This document shows positions 43,339 to 55,410 of a DNA stretch of 64,000 nt, one piece after another. Below the pieces are notes generated by a model. It saw only the letters and a program-made list of their open reading frames with translations, was not told the DNA's origin and did not search any database. A program made the translations under genes and the position numbers. Within the stretch, counting starts at the first letter, position 1. Every line of letters starts with the position of its first letter. The stretch is from Schistocerca nitens (lineage: Eukaryota > Arthropoda > Insecta > Orthoptera > Acrididae), in assembly GCF_023898315.1 (NCBI RefSeq), contig NC_064615.1:6706501-6770500 (forward strand), read 5' to 3'.

Positions 43339-46004
43339 AATTGTTCTCCCGGCAGGCAGGCAGCAGGGCATAATACTGCCACAACGGTTAAAACAGTTTT
43401 TTCGGCTTGATTCGGACTCAGCTTTCTAATGGCGGTAAGCTTTTTCAGGGACTCGATACATGGCCGAGTGAAACTAAGCACATCGAAAAAACAGGTATGG
43501 TCACATATCTTCCTCGGTTAGGTTGCATTGTTATTAGAAACATCATTAGATGTTGTTCTTTCCTCACCGCTGAGTTGTTCTTAGTAGGATGTAAGAGTGT
43601 TGAAGCGAAGGTTCTGCTGGGAAATAACTGTTAAGAAAAAAATTCGATACGTCGTACCGTTTTCGATTTAAACAGCAGTGAAGTTAGCCAGTAAGGTCAC
43701 TACGCACGCAAATTCAAGCAGACTGCCAGAGACAGTGTTGACAAACGTGTTCTTCAGTTGGTTTCCTCAAACCGAACAGACGTAGCTTTTGCTCACCTAG
43801 CTTAAATTTATCGCTTCTGGGAAAGGAACATTTGAATTGGTAATGATCACTTGAACAAGTGGTTCTCACGGACCCACAGATGCCTTTGCATCAACCGATT
43901 TTAGTGCATGAATTTGTTCACGCAGCGACGTGACGTCAATGCTAACTAAATCGGAAAGGCCACAGTGTATTGATTTTTTCCTTAACAGTTATTCCTCAGC
44001 ACAATGTACCGTACAACACCCTTACTAGCTTTTCAAAATCGAAGACCTTATATTACTTTTGTATAATATAAATAAGTGAGGTGCGTATTTTTTATACTTT
44101 TGTTATTTTGTTTTTATTCCTTCTTAATTTACTTGAAGCTCTGTGTATGTTTCGTTACAGTTCTTACCCCTGACTCTATTGATGAGGTCAAATGGGGCGA
44201 ATTAGATGATCGCAAATGATAACAGCCTGACGTAGGAAAATGATTTCCTTATAGAAACAGAATATTGGCAGGTGAACGTTTACTAACAAGATTCTGCACT
44301 GCATATTATTCGCAGGGAATGATCGGCGTGCGGTTGGCGTTCAACAATTCACCGTATATTAGCTGTTTGAAAGAGTCATAGGTTAGCTTACAGCGCCTAT
44401 GCAATGTCGGTTGGGGCTGGCTTCAAATCAGTTTCAAAGGACCACGCCATGTTTTTAAGTCAGTACATGTATGCGTGACCTACCATCCGTGACGATCTCT
44501 CTCTTCCATCTACACAAATCTATGATGGTATGCCAGTTACCTAATAGTCTGTCAGCATGCCATTTCATTTTAATAACCCATATTACTATTATCTCCTTCA
44601 TAAAACCCTCTTTCCTTATATTTTCCAGTACGTTCACATCATTAACATTCATCTGTATATACACTATGTCACGTCTATAACCTCGATGGCTCTGGAATCC
44701 CTGCAGCGTGGTTTACAAGCGTTTCTATTGCCGCGATCTGAATTATTCACGCGCTTGTGGTGATCGGAGCGTGCGCTAAGCTAACACACCTCAGTTACTT
44801 CTATTTGCTTTATTACTTACGCTTACGCGAGCACCTTCCCTTGGGGACCACTAGAATCCCCACAGAAATAAACCACGAAGCATAATTTGCGACGCTTCGC
44901 CCTCGCCCCCGTTTGCAGCCTGTATTTCTACTCGTACCTCCACTACTATCTGCACACCGTCTCATAAAAGGGTTCTTCAGGTGTGTTTTACGAGTAATTT
45001 TTAAGCGAAAATCGCTAATACATCGACGTAACTAGGCTTCTTGCGACATCGTTGACCTCAAACTCCTTTCTCCGTCTATGTTATGCGATCATTAGCTAAC
45101 TAATTTTTAAAGTACTAAAAAGTTTCGGAGTACAGCTAAGCAAAGTAATATCTGAGCATTTAGCGAACAAAATTATGTGAGTTTCTAGCACTCTCTATGC
45201 TAGTCCACAGTTCGACACTGAAGTTTAGTATACTATGAATTTTTCGTATAAAATGAAAATAAAAGAATGAACGAAATATTTGTCATCAATACTCACTAGT
45301 AAATAATAGAGCAAATAACACACGGGGAGTATAAATAATGGAACACTCTGAACACGTAGAAAAAAGGGCTTTTAATTTATGTGTTCAACCACAGTTGAAA
45401 TGAATCGCTTGCCCACCACGGGCGATCGTGGACGATGCGGAAATGCAGTGTTGTTTTCCTGTGTCATAGTCGAGGTGGTTTCCTATCATCTCCTTCCGAT
45501 CTGTGAACGATATACACGATATGTCATCTGTGGAATTATATTCTCGGACTATGATGCCATGCCAATCGCAAGCCCAGAACGCCATTCAACAAGAGAAGTG
45601 GGAGGACAAAGGGGCAAGTAACAATGGCGTAAAAATAGAACTGGATCCATCTGGCTTCCAAGTGGAAACTGTCCTACGATTTTAGTGGTGGAACAAGTGT
45701 CCCAATGGTGCTAAGAGTCTAGAAGGCGAGTCTCCCAAGAAAATATATGGCAAGACCAGGTATCAGTCTGTGACGTACCCTGTCACTTTGCACAAAAAAG
45801 ATTTAATTCTAAGCTCCAGTAAATTACGCCACAGATCTATATTATGGATTTCATCGGTAACAATAAAAGAATTAAGCTGCTTGGTGGCGAGCACTATTTC
45901 AGTTTACAATACTTCTAACTTAAAAGAAATTGGCATTCATATATTAAACTAGCAAGCGCGTAATGCTTCACAGTTGCTAAATATATGCAGGAATTGTTCT
46001 CGTC
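43339..46004. other. Intergenic, no recognised feature
   Basis: Long stretch with no SINE box, TIR or LINE motif and no frame longer than about 80 codons. Some of it may be single-copy sequence. Confidence 0.4.
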
Positions 46005-46155
46005 TTCTGCTCCCCCCTCTCTCTGTTCATCTCCTCCCACCCACCCTCTCCTTGTCCATCTCCCCCTCCTCTCCCCTCTCTCCGTCCATCTCTTCCACCC
46101 CGTTTCCATCTGTGTCTCTTCCTTCCCCAGCTCCCTCTGCACATTTTCCTTCCCT
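46005..46155. repeat. Pyrimidine-rich (CT/CCT) low-complexity tract
   Basis: Almost only C and T on the plus strand, with repeated TCCATCTC-type units; the Ser/Pro-rich frames across it are artefacts. Confidence 0.9.
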
Positions 46156-46708
46156 CTCTTTATGTCCGCTGAAAAGATAATTGAGAAATAAACTCAGGAA
46201 CTCCTGGAAAAGAAAGCATTGGGCTGTGACGGAATACCATAGAACGCAATGAAAACGTTAGGTCTACATTCAATAGCCAAATTCACTAAGGTAGTAAACA
46301 GAATTTACGACACAGGAATTTGGCCTTATCATATACTCTCCCCATGAACCATGACCTTGCCGTCGGTGGGGAGGCTTGCGTGCCTCAGCGATACAGATGG
46401 CCGTATCGTAGCTGCAACCACAACGGAGGGGTATCTGCTGAGAGGCCAGACAAACGTGTGGTTCCTGAAGAGGGGCAGCAGCCTTTTCAGTAGTTGCAGG
46501 GACAACAGTCTGGATGATTGACTGATCTGGCCTTGTAACACTAACCTAAACAGCCTTGCTGTGCTGGTACTGCGAACGGCTGAAAGCAAGGGGAAACTAC
46601 AGCCGTAATTTTTTCCGAGGACATGCAGCTTTACTGTATGATTACATGATGATGGCGTCCTCTTGGGTAAAATATTCTGGAGGTAAAATAGTCCCCCATT
46701 CGGATCTC

Positions 46709-47845
46709 CGGGCGGGGACTACTCAAGAGGACGTCATTATCAGGAGAAAGAAAACTGGCGTTCTACGGATCGGAGCGTGGAATGTCAGATCCCTTAATCG
46801 GGCAGGTAGGTTAGAAAATTTAAAAAGGGAAATGCATAGGTTAAAGTTAGATATAGTGACAATTAGTGACGTTCGGTGGCAGGAGGAACAAGACTTTTGG
46901 TCAGGCGAATACAGGGTTATAAATACAATATCAAATAGGGGTAATGCAGGAGTAGGTTTAATAATTAATAAAAAAAAATAGAAGTGCTGGTAAGCTGCTA
47001 CAAACAGCATAGTGAACGCATTATTGTGGCCAAGATAGCCACGAAGCCCACACCTACCACAGTAGTACAAGTTTATATGCCAACTAGCTCTGCAGATGAC
47101 GAAGAAATTGAAGAAATGTATGATGAAATAAAAGAAATTATTCAGATAGTGAAGGGAGACGAAAATTTAATAGTCATGGGTGATTGGAATTCGGTAGTAG
47201 GAAAAGGGAGAGAAGGAAACGTAGTAGGCGAATATGGATTGGGGGGAAGAAATGAAAGAGGAAGCCGCCTAGTAGAATATTGCACAGAGCACAACTTAAT
47301 CATAGCTAACACTTGGTTCAAGAATCATGATAGAAGGTTGTATGCATGGAAGAATCCTGGAGATACTAAAAGGTATCAGATAGATTATATAATGGTAAGA
47401 CAGAGATTTAGGAACCAGGGGCAGATGTGGACTCGGACCACAATCTGTTGGTTATGAACTGTAGATTAAAACTGAAGAAACTGCAAAAAGGTGGGCATTT
47501 AAGGAGATGGGACCTGGATAAACTGAAAGAACCAGAGGTTGTACAGAGTTTCAAGGGGAGCATAAGGGAACAACTGACAGGAATGGGGGAAGGAAATACA
47601 ATAGAAGAAGAATGGGTAGCTTTAAGGGATGGAGTAGTGAAGGCAGCAGAGGATAAAGTAGGTAAAAAGACGAGGGCTGCTAGAAATCCTTGGGTAACAG
47701 ACGAGATAATGAATTTAAATGAGGAAAGGAGAAAATACAAAAATGCAGTAAATGAAGCAGGCAAAAAAGAATACAAACGTCTCAAAAATGAGATCGACAG
47801 GAAGTGCAAAATGGCTAAGCAGGGATGGATAGAGGACGTCCGTGC
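46709..47845 (+). pseudogene. RTE endonuclease domain (APE type), frameshifted
   Basis: The first frame (46709-46979) has VLRIGAWNVRSLNRAGRLEN and LDIVTISDVRWQEEQDFWSG, the APE-type N-terminal block. After an A-run shift at 46970-46980 it continues with VQVYMPTSSADDEEIEEMYD, then NLIVMGDWNSVVGKGREGNV, YAWKNPGDTKRYQIDYIMV and, after another shift near 47420, VDSDHNLLVM. The catalytic GDWN and SDHNL blocks are present. The ORF then enters a Lys-rich linker (DEIMNLNEERRKYKNAVNEA) and is cut at about 47845. Insect annotations often call this domain craniofacial development protein 2-like. Confidence 0.85.
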
Positions 47846-48763
47846 CAAATTTCGCGCGTCTGTAAATTTTAGCCAATCTTCGGGATTTCGCGTTCTTCTG
47901 AACTTCGCATGCTTTTTCCGTTGCCTCTGCAACAGCGTTCGGACCTGTTTTGTGTACCATGGGGGATCAGTTCCATCTCTTACCAATTTATGAGGTATGA
48001 ATCTCCCAATTGCCGTTGCTACTATATCTTTGAATTTGAGCCACATCTCGTCTACATTTGCATAGTTAGTTCCGAAGGAATGGAGATTGTCTCTTAGGAA
48101 GGCTTCTAGTGACACTTTATCCGCTTTTTTAAATAAAATAATTTTGCGTTTGTTTCTGGTGGATTTGGAAGAAACGGTATTGAGCCTAGCTACAACGACC
48201 TTGTGATCACTAATCCCTGTATCAGTCATGATGCTCTCTATTAGCTCTGGATTGTTTGTGGCTAAGAGGTCAAGTGTGTCTTCTCAACCATTTACAATTC
48301 GCGTGGGTTCGTGGACTAACTGCTCGAAATAATTTTCGGAGAAAGCATTTAGGACAATCTCTGAAGATGTTTTCTGCCTACCACCGGTTTTGAACAGGTA
48401 TTTTTGCCAACATATCGAGGGAAGGTTGAAGTCCCCACCAACTATAACCGTATGAGTGGGGTATTTATTTGTTACGAGACTCAAATTTTCTCTGAACTGT
48501 TCAGCAACTATATCATCGGAGTCTGGGGGTCGGTAGAAGGAGCCAATTATTAACTTAGTTCGGCTGTTAAGTATAACCTCCACCCATACCAATTCGCACA
48601 GAGTATCTACTTCGACTTCACTACAAGATAAACCACTACTGACAGACACAAACACTCACCCACCAATTCTGCCTAATCTATCTTTCCTGAACACCGTCTG
48701 AGACTTCGTAAAAATTTCTGCAGAACTTATTTCAGGCTTTAGCCAGCTTTCTGTACTATCTGG
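47846..48763 (-). mobile_element. CR1/L2-like LINE endonuclease fragment inside the RTE copy
   Basis: On the minus strand from about 48763: TESWLKPEISSAEIF, VFRKDRLGRIGG, then IIGSFYRPPDSDD, HTVIVGGDFNLPSICW, DTLDLLATNNPELIESI, GISDHKVVVARL and a linker WYTKQVRTLLQRQRKKHAKF. These are the AP-endonuclease blocks of a CR1/L2/Jockey-type LINE. The frame is continuous except for two TGA stops (near 48655 and 48283). Neither a 5' UTR nor a 3' end is present, so it is an internal piece. Confidence 0.85.
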
Positions 48764-50126
48764 TGAGCAAGATACATGAGAAAGGCGAAATACCCTTAGA
48801 CTTCAAGAAGAATATAATAATTCCAATCCCAAAGAAATCAGGTGTTGACAGATGTGAAAATTACCGAACTATCAGTTTAATAAGTCACAGCTGCAACATA
48901 CTAACGCGAATTCTTTACAGACGAATGGAAAAACTAGTAGAAGCCGACCTCGGGGAAGATCGTTTGGATTCCGTAGTAATATTGGAACACGTGAGGCAAT
49001 ACTGACCTTCCGACTTTCTTAGAAGCTAGATTAAGGAAAGGCAAACCTACGTTTCTAGCATTTGTAGACTTAGAGAAAGCTTTTGACAATGTTGACTGGA
49101 ATACTCTCTTTCAAATTCTGAAGGTGTCAGGGGTAAAATACGGGGAGCGAAAGGCTATTTACAATTTGTACAGAACCAGATGGCAGTTATAGGAGTCGAG
49201 GGACATGAAAGGGAAGCAGTGGTTGGCAAGGGAGTGAGACAGGGTTGTAGCCTCTCCCCGATGTTATTCAATCTGCATATTGAGAAAGCAGTGAAGGAAA
49301 AAAAGAAAAATTCGGAGTAGGTATTAAAATCCATGGAGAAGCAAGAAAAACTTTGAGGTTCGCCGATGACATTGTAATTCTATCAGAGACAGCAAAGGAC
49401 TTGGAAGAGCAGTTGAACGGAATGGATAGTGTCTTGAAAGGAGGATATAAGATGAACATCAACAAAAGCAAAACGAGGATAATGGAATGTAGTCGAATTA
49501 AGTCGGGTGATGCTGAGGCAATTAGATTAGGAAATGAGACACTTAAAGTAGTAAAGGAGTTTTGCTATTTGGGGAGCAAAATAACTGATGATGGTCGGAG
49601 TAGAGAGGATTTAGGATGTAGACTGGGAATGTTAGGAACGTGTTTCTGAAGAAGAGAAATTTGTTAACATGGAGTATAGATTTAAGTGTCAGGAAATCGT
49701 TTCTGAAAGTATTTGTATGGAGTGTAGCCATATATGGAAGTGAAACATGGACGATAAATAGTTTGGACAAGAAGAGAATAGAAGCTTTTGAAATGCAGTG
49801 CTACAGAAGAATGCTGAAGATTAGATGGGTAGATCACATAACTGATGAGGAGGTACTGAATAGAATTGGGGGGAAGAGAAATTTGTGGCACAACTTGACT
49901 AGAAGAAGGGATCGATTGGTAGGACATGTTCTGAGGCATCAAGGGATCACCAATTTAGTATTGGAGGGCAGCGTGGAGGGTAAAAATCGTAGAGGGAGAC
50001 CAAGAGATGAATAGAATAAGCAGATTCAGAAGGAAGTAGGTTGCAGTAGTTACTGGGAGATGAAGAAGCTTGTACAGGATAGAGTAGCATGGAGAGCTGC
50101 ATCAAACCAGTCTCAGGACTGAAGAC
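48757..50126 (+). pseudogene. RTE reverse transcriptase region, broken
   Basis: RT blocks in order: KIHEKGEIPLDFKKNIIIPI, CENYRTISLISHSCNILTRI, then after a frameshift LAFVDLEKAFDNVDW (motif A, about 49060). RQGCSLSPMLFNLHI (about 49237) and TLRFADDIVILSETAKDLEE (FADD about 49353) follow. The thumb has YGSETWTINSLDKKRIEAF, then WHNLTRRRDRLVGHVLRHQ and KNRRGRPRDE (stop at about 50012). At least four frameshifts break the ORF (near 48960, 49020, 49180 and 49635). Confidence 0.88.
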
Positions 50127-51559
50127 CACAACAACAACAGCATATACTTAAGACCATTGTAGTATCTTTACCTAAAAATTGCAACGCAAAAGAATGCAAA
50201 GACTATAGAACAATTAGTCTTGTTACAAAGTCTATAAAGAGAAACACACTAAAGAGAATTGAAAAGAAAACAGGAAAATTCTTGAGAAGGCCAGTTTGGG
50301 TTCAGAAAGGGTACTAGAACTAGGGATTCTATGTGTTCTCTGAGGATGATTGGAGAAAGAACGATAGAGATGAAGACGGTTTTTGATAGAGTCAACTGGT
50401 GCATTCTGCTGAGAATTTTTTTAAAAAAGGTGTGGGTACAGACTTGAAAATAGAAGATTGGTAAAGGATATGTATACAAAGTAAAAAGTGACAGAGAAGC
50501 GAATGAGAAAACGGAAGAGATGAACATTGCTCGCTGTCACTCAAGCTATTCAACATACACGGCTAAGAACCGAGAGGCAAGGCATCACAGGATGCAAGAG
50601 GTATTGAAATTTCAGGTTAGGGAATAAGGACTATAAAATACATGTATGATGAAGCGATGAAGGACCTATAGAATATGTTGAAGAGTACTGCAAGAAGGGG
50701 CAAGGATTATGGAATGAAGATAATAAAGAAAAGACAAAAGTGATGAGAATAAGCAAGAAGGAAGCTCCAGTTAACATATTCCTAGACAGAAAAAAGGTCC
50801 AACAAGTAAATTCCTTTCTGTACCTGGGAAGTTTAATGACATGAAATGGGAGCGGTGCAGAATCCTGAGGAGGATGTCTATGGGAAAAACAGGATTAGAA
50901 AAGGTGACGCAGTTACTAACATTTAGAAGAATTTGTATGGATCTGAGGGAAAGATCTGCTAAAAACTACGTCTGGATTGTTGTGTTTCATAGCAGTGAAT
51001 CATGGATAGTTACAAAGAAAGAAGAAAGATATTTAGAAAGTTTTAAAATGTGGCTATGGAGAAGAATGCTTAAGATGAAGTGGACTGAGAGACTTACAAA
51101 TGTAGAAGTAATGAAGAAAGTATGAGAAAAAAGAAGATCATTAGAAGTGATCAGAAGGATGAAGAAATCTTTGCAGGAACATATACTGTGTAGGAATAGT
51201 CTGCAACAAAGATTACAGGGGAAAATGTTGATAAGAACAAGACTTAAGAAGGGAATTGGAATGATGGATGACATTAGAAAAGGATGAACATACAAACAGA
51301 CGAAGACAGATACACTAAAGAAGAAGCGATTAGTTCGAATGTATACAAATGTGTTAGTAACGATATTTGAGTTAGTTATTCCTTCCACGAGTCCATCTAC
51401 TATCTTACAAAAACCGAAATAATCGCATTTCTTACAAACTGTGTAATGATTTTGAATGACGTAAAAAGTGTCTAATGTTAAAGCAGTTGTTGTGCTGATT
51501 TCAAAATTATTGTTAGAGTTTGCAAGACAGCCATCTTTCCAAAGTGATGGAGAATTTAA

Positions 51560-51925
51560 TACGTGATTAATACTCGTATTTTCTTCTTCTTATTTCGTAT
51601 AGGCCAGCTAAGGACCACAACATTCAACTGCTGCGTTTGTAGTGGGATTTGACGTTTTCCCAGTAATTACGCACCCTCTGGCTGTGTTGTTCCCCCCTCT
51701 CCTGTGTCCAGAGGGCACCAGTCTTCTTTCTTGGTTGTCTGTCCTGGAACCTCTTTTGGCTAAGCTTCTTCCTGAGTATTTTCCGATCCTTCAAGTTTCC
51801 TTCTGTTATTCCCAGTTCCTGAAGATCTTTCTCCACTTCCATCTTCCATGGTGACTTGGTCTTCCTCGTTTGCCAGTAACAGAGAAGCTGGTTGTATCAA
51901 ACTGTACAGTATGTAATGAAAACGG
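51560..51925 (-). mobile_element. LINE ORF C-terminal relic
   Basis: The minus-strand frame 51842-51624 reads MEVEKDLQELGITEGNLKDR, then FQDRQPRKKTGALW and HSQRVRNYWENVKSH. A GKRGRP-like stretch (TRKTKSPW in this frame) lies upstream. The layout of GKRGRP, an E-x-DL-x-x-LGI helix and a basic tail is what I expect at the very end of RTE-like RT ORFs. The rest of the element is absent. Confidence 0.55.
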
Positions 51926-53129
51926 ATGACACTCAGTTCAACAGTACCAACACACCGAACCCAAACCCAGCATGTGAATGAGCAAAATGTGGAAAAAAAA
52001 GCTGCTGGAGGAAATATATTAGTTTGGGCGGCAGACGCGAGCAGCACCGTCACGGCCCGAGTACAACGGAATGCTTCTAAAAAGGGATTGGTGACCCGTG
52101 GCGAGAGGGGCAATGAATGTGCCAGGCCATACATTAAGGTGAGCAGGTAGCGGCGCAGCTGCGCCTGACCTACAGAGAAACTCTTTAGATAACTGCTTTG
52201 GGGAATTTCCAGATGGATACAAACAGACCAGCGATGCAGGTGATCATTTGAAATGCTCTTGGTACACTTGTGATGTATGGGTTTAACTTTTAGGTGTCAG
52301 GAGTGGGCACAAAATGTCTGATTGGCTGAAATAAACTTGGAAGGAGTAGAATGAGGCGATATTTCGATGCAGTTTAAAGGCAGGCCTTTTGCGAATGACA
52401 GAGATAGTTTCCACAAGATGAAAGGGATGCTACCATTGGTTTGAAAAAGCCATAACGTGAAGCATGAAAGGGCAGTTTGCTACAAAAGACACAAGACCAA
52501 AAACTTTGGGGACTCTCCTCTGAACCAGCGTCAAGTGTATAACAGGGCGCATCACGCTCTGTACGACGCCAAAGGAGGAATGCTGTGTGTGAACACTGCG
52601 TTTACTCTGGCTGACATTCAGCTAGAAATTAGCTGAAGAGTCGTTGAGCTCTGATAGCGGAGAAGGGAAACAGCCAAATAGTTAATGGTTCTTGCGAGAG
52701 CTGAAAGGGCATTGAAGTATACACGCTGCACCATCTATTCATGTGTATATCGCCATACATAGGGATGAGAGCATGTTTTCTCACCTAACAAGAAACATAG
52801 GGCAGTTTCAGCTAATAATATCAGTAAAGATTTTGATTACCTTTTTATAGGGTTTTCAGAGGGCGAGAGCAACCATGAATCTGACAGCATGTCACAGGTA
52901 AAAGGTAATTGCCACATGCAGAGGCGTGAACTTGGTTCACCAGCTTGTGTCCAATGTGAACTTGAGCAACCTCGAGTAATACTTTGCTCATCTTGTTACA
53001 AAAACTAATCATCCTCCGTAGACTAGATTGTCATCCTAAATAGTACCGAACATAGAACCGGAATCGGATGATTTGTCGTAATATTGGGCAATTTCACACT
53101 GTAGTAGTAAGAATAATCTTCTAGAGATA
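51926..53129. other. Intergenic, no recognised feature
   Basis: One 74-codon frame (51926-52150) shows no domain. Nothing else noted. Confidence 0.4.
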
Positions 53130-53480
53130 ACGTTGTTCTCAATTTTGTTTCCATTACGTAGACTCTCTCTTTCCCTTACACAGGCTGTCTCTATATTCCT
53201 TCCATCTTTAGGTTCCCTTTCCTTGCTTGGTGATGATTTTACTTTTGAGCACTTGATATTCTTAAAACGGCTTTTCTTTTCTCCAAAGATCTCTTTAATT
53301 TGCATTGTTATGCTGATCTACAGTCTTGCATTTGTCCTCTAGCCTTCCCTGCTTACGGATTTTTGTCGCTCTCAGCTGTTAGAAGTGTGTATTCCCCTTC
53401 GCCAGCTTCATTTGGTGCTTTTTTATGTTTTCTCCTTTAGTTAACTGAACACATTTCGTACGAATGTTTAGCGCAATAAC
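53130..53480 (-). mobile_element. RTE-type LINE linker fragment, old
   Basis: The minus-strand frame 53305-53036 begins MQIKEIFGEKKSRFKNIKCS and continues SPSKEREPKDGRN. It parallels the EN-RT linker of RTE elements (KIKETFGEK..., LSKEGKAERW as I recall it). The preceding sequence (53335-53480) parallels the Lys-rich linker seen at 47700-47830. Heavily diverged, no ends visible. Confidence 0.65.
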
Positions 53481-54229
53481 GCCTTCAAACAACGCATTTT
53501 ACTACTGCAACAGCTGTAACAGAAGAAACACCAAATGTAGCACTTCAATCGTAAAAAACTGTTTTCAAGTATTGCGTCTACTCGGTTAAGCAAGTGACGT
53601 AGGAAGCGATACTGAGTCCACGCTGATTCATGTTACATTGTACGACTGAAAATACGGTGGTGCTCTTTTTTCTTTTCTTTTTCTCCGCGCTCGTGAATGC
53701 TGCGCAGGGTAATTCCGTGCAATGGCACCAGAAGTCTGGTCTCACTCCACGTTTACGTTCTCGTTCAAGCCCAACATGAAGACAGTTCTACTCACTGTGG
53801 TGAGGTGTGGAATTTAAATGGGGACTTGGGCGCACAGAAAGGCCGTCAGTAAATGTACACATTGCCTCTCCTCTACTGGAAAGCAAAAATTAAGTGACGA
53901 AAACTGTTCCAACCATAAAACTCGATGCAGCAAGTTCTGAAACACTGTCGCCATACAACGCTTATACGAATTGAAGTAACATTGAAACTAAAGATTCAGC
54001 GGTGTGGTGGACGTCAGCCTCCGCCCCCGTTCTGCACAGAAAGCTGCCAGTCACAAACTTTTGGAGGTGTAGGAAACAGTGCCGACATCGGCTGCGAAGA
54101 TGGTGAGACGCTCTGCACCGATAGCACGTGCTAATATCGTGTAACCTGTCCTGGGCTGCGTCTGCCGCCACGTCTTGTAAACAGCACTTGATGTACTGGA
54201 TACTGACAATAGGATGTTGTTGAGGACCC
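53481..54229. other. Intergenic, no recognised feature
   Basis: Nothing recognised; two ~69-codon frames around 53925-54170 have no domain. Confidence 0.4.
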
Positions 54230-55410
54230 TAATAGGAGTTGACAAAAACATGGAAACTCCACGACAAATGCATGCCTGAACATGAACACGAACTGTAGGT
54301 GACGCAGTCGTATTTGACCGTAAAGGGCACCTCTGCAAAACCCTCAGTACACTGTAGGTGACGCAGTCGTATTTGACCGTAAAGGGCACCTCTGCAAAAC
54401 CCTCAGTACGTTTCTTATGATCAGAACATTGCTCTGTTTAGTTGTGCGTGCATTATGTCGGAGTTAAATGAATTCGAACGTGGGCAAATTGTTGCTGCAC
54501 TTATGGCCGGTTGGTGCTTTCGTAACCGAGGTAGCCGAAGTGTTTGGCGTTCCAAGAGATGATTTATACCGCATTCAGGGAATTCGGAAACACATCAAGC
54601 GCTAAGTGACAGTGCTGCTGAAAGTATGTGTTGAGTGATTGTGATTTAAGATGACCGTGACGAAAAATAAGAGGACAACTGTTGCAAGAGTCACTGCAAA
54701 ATTGAATGTTCGACTCGCGAACCCTGTCACCAGTAAAGCAACAAGTAGGGAGCTCCATAGGCTGGGAATTCAAAAAACGCTCATAAATGATGGAGATGTT
54801 CGCAGTAGGAAAATGTGGTGCCGAAATCTGAAGCCTGGACTATGGAGCAACGGAAGAATGACATTAAGGTGGACGAATGTAGTTTCATACTGTTTCCGAC
54901 GTCTGGCCGAGTTTACTTCCCAAGGGTGAAACACGGCGAGGGTTCGGTGCCGGTTTGAGCAGCCATATCGTGGCATTCCATTGTTATTGTGCAAGGTAAT
55001 ATTACTGCCAAGGATTAGGCGACCGTTTTCTCTGACGAGTTCCATCTCATGGTACCACGTTCGTTCCCCAATGGTGATGCTAACGACAGAGCCCCTTTTC
55101 ACACAGCTCGCATCCTACACGACTCGTCTTGTGAGCTCGAGGATGAATTGCCGCATCTATTTTGGCCACTGCAGTCACCAGAAGTCAATATTTTGTGATC
55201 TACATCGGAGAGAATACGTCATCGCTCTCCACCTCCGTTAGCGTATCCTGAACACGGCACTATTTTTCCGGAAGAATGGCATACGATTCCCTCGAAAAGC
55301 TTGTGGGACGTGTATTTATCCATTCCGAGACGACAGCAAGCTGTTTCGAGTTTTCCTACACTGTATCAGCGACGTTACTTGTTGTGTTTTTGGTGTGTGG
55401 AGCCCTTGTA
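54230..55410 (+). mobile_element. Tc1-like element, degenerate
   Basis: Plus-strand pieces in order: MSELNEFERGQIVAA (54455) at the DNA-binding start, EVAEVFGVPRDDLYRI-like helix-turn-helix, and TTVARVTAKLNVRLANPVTS (about 54680). Further on come KMWCRNLK, TSGRVYFPRVKHGEGSVPV (about 54900-54955) and HRGIPLLLCKVILLPR. A C-terminal ELPHLFWPLQSPEVNIL follows, where SPDLNIIEHLW is expected (about 55145-55195). Frames change repeatedly. The ends are estimated from AAAAACATGGAAACTCC at the left and TTGTGTTTTTGGTG at the right. Confidence 0.75.
54292..54409. repeat. Perfect 2 x 59-bp tandem duplication
   Basis: Units 54292-54350 and 54351-54409 are identical as far as I can see, starting ACTGTAGGTGACGCAGTCG and ending CCTCAGTAC. 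They lie in the 5' untranslated part of the Tc1-like element. Confidence 0.95.

Larger units (their letters stand above)
46338..50140 (+). mobile_element. RTE-type LINE, most complete copy in the window
   Basis: Starts CTCCCCATGAACCATGACC and ends CTGAAGACC with (CAA)n; the 8-bp TSD CATATACT is at 46330-46337 and 50141-50148. It has a 5' UTR of about 370 bp, the endonuclease region to about 47845, and a foreign insert 47846-48756. The RT region from 48757 runs to the end. By comparison with the family as I recall it, several hundred bp of EN-RT linker and early RT are missing where the insert lies. Inserted into the older LINE 46156-51390. Confidence 0.9.
46156..51390 (+). mobile_element. Old RTE-like LINE, split by a younger RTE copy
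   Basis: The left part (46156-46337) reads LEKKALGCDGIP, then AKFTKVVNRIYDTGIW. The right part (from 50149) resumes exactly with IVVSLPKNCNAKECKDYRTISL, which is the next RT segment, so the two flanks were once contiguous. It continues with degraded palm sequence and ends with a thumb/tail region: SESWIVTKKEERYLESFKMW, RRMLKMKWTERLTNVEVMKK (about 50990-51125). Stops and frameshifts are frequent. It belongs to a different family from the RTE copies at 3163, 8009 and 15550. Confidence 0.82.

Noticed and set aside
45974-46191. Ser/Pro-rich leader-like peptides
   Set aside because: Low-complexity pyrimidine tract.
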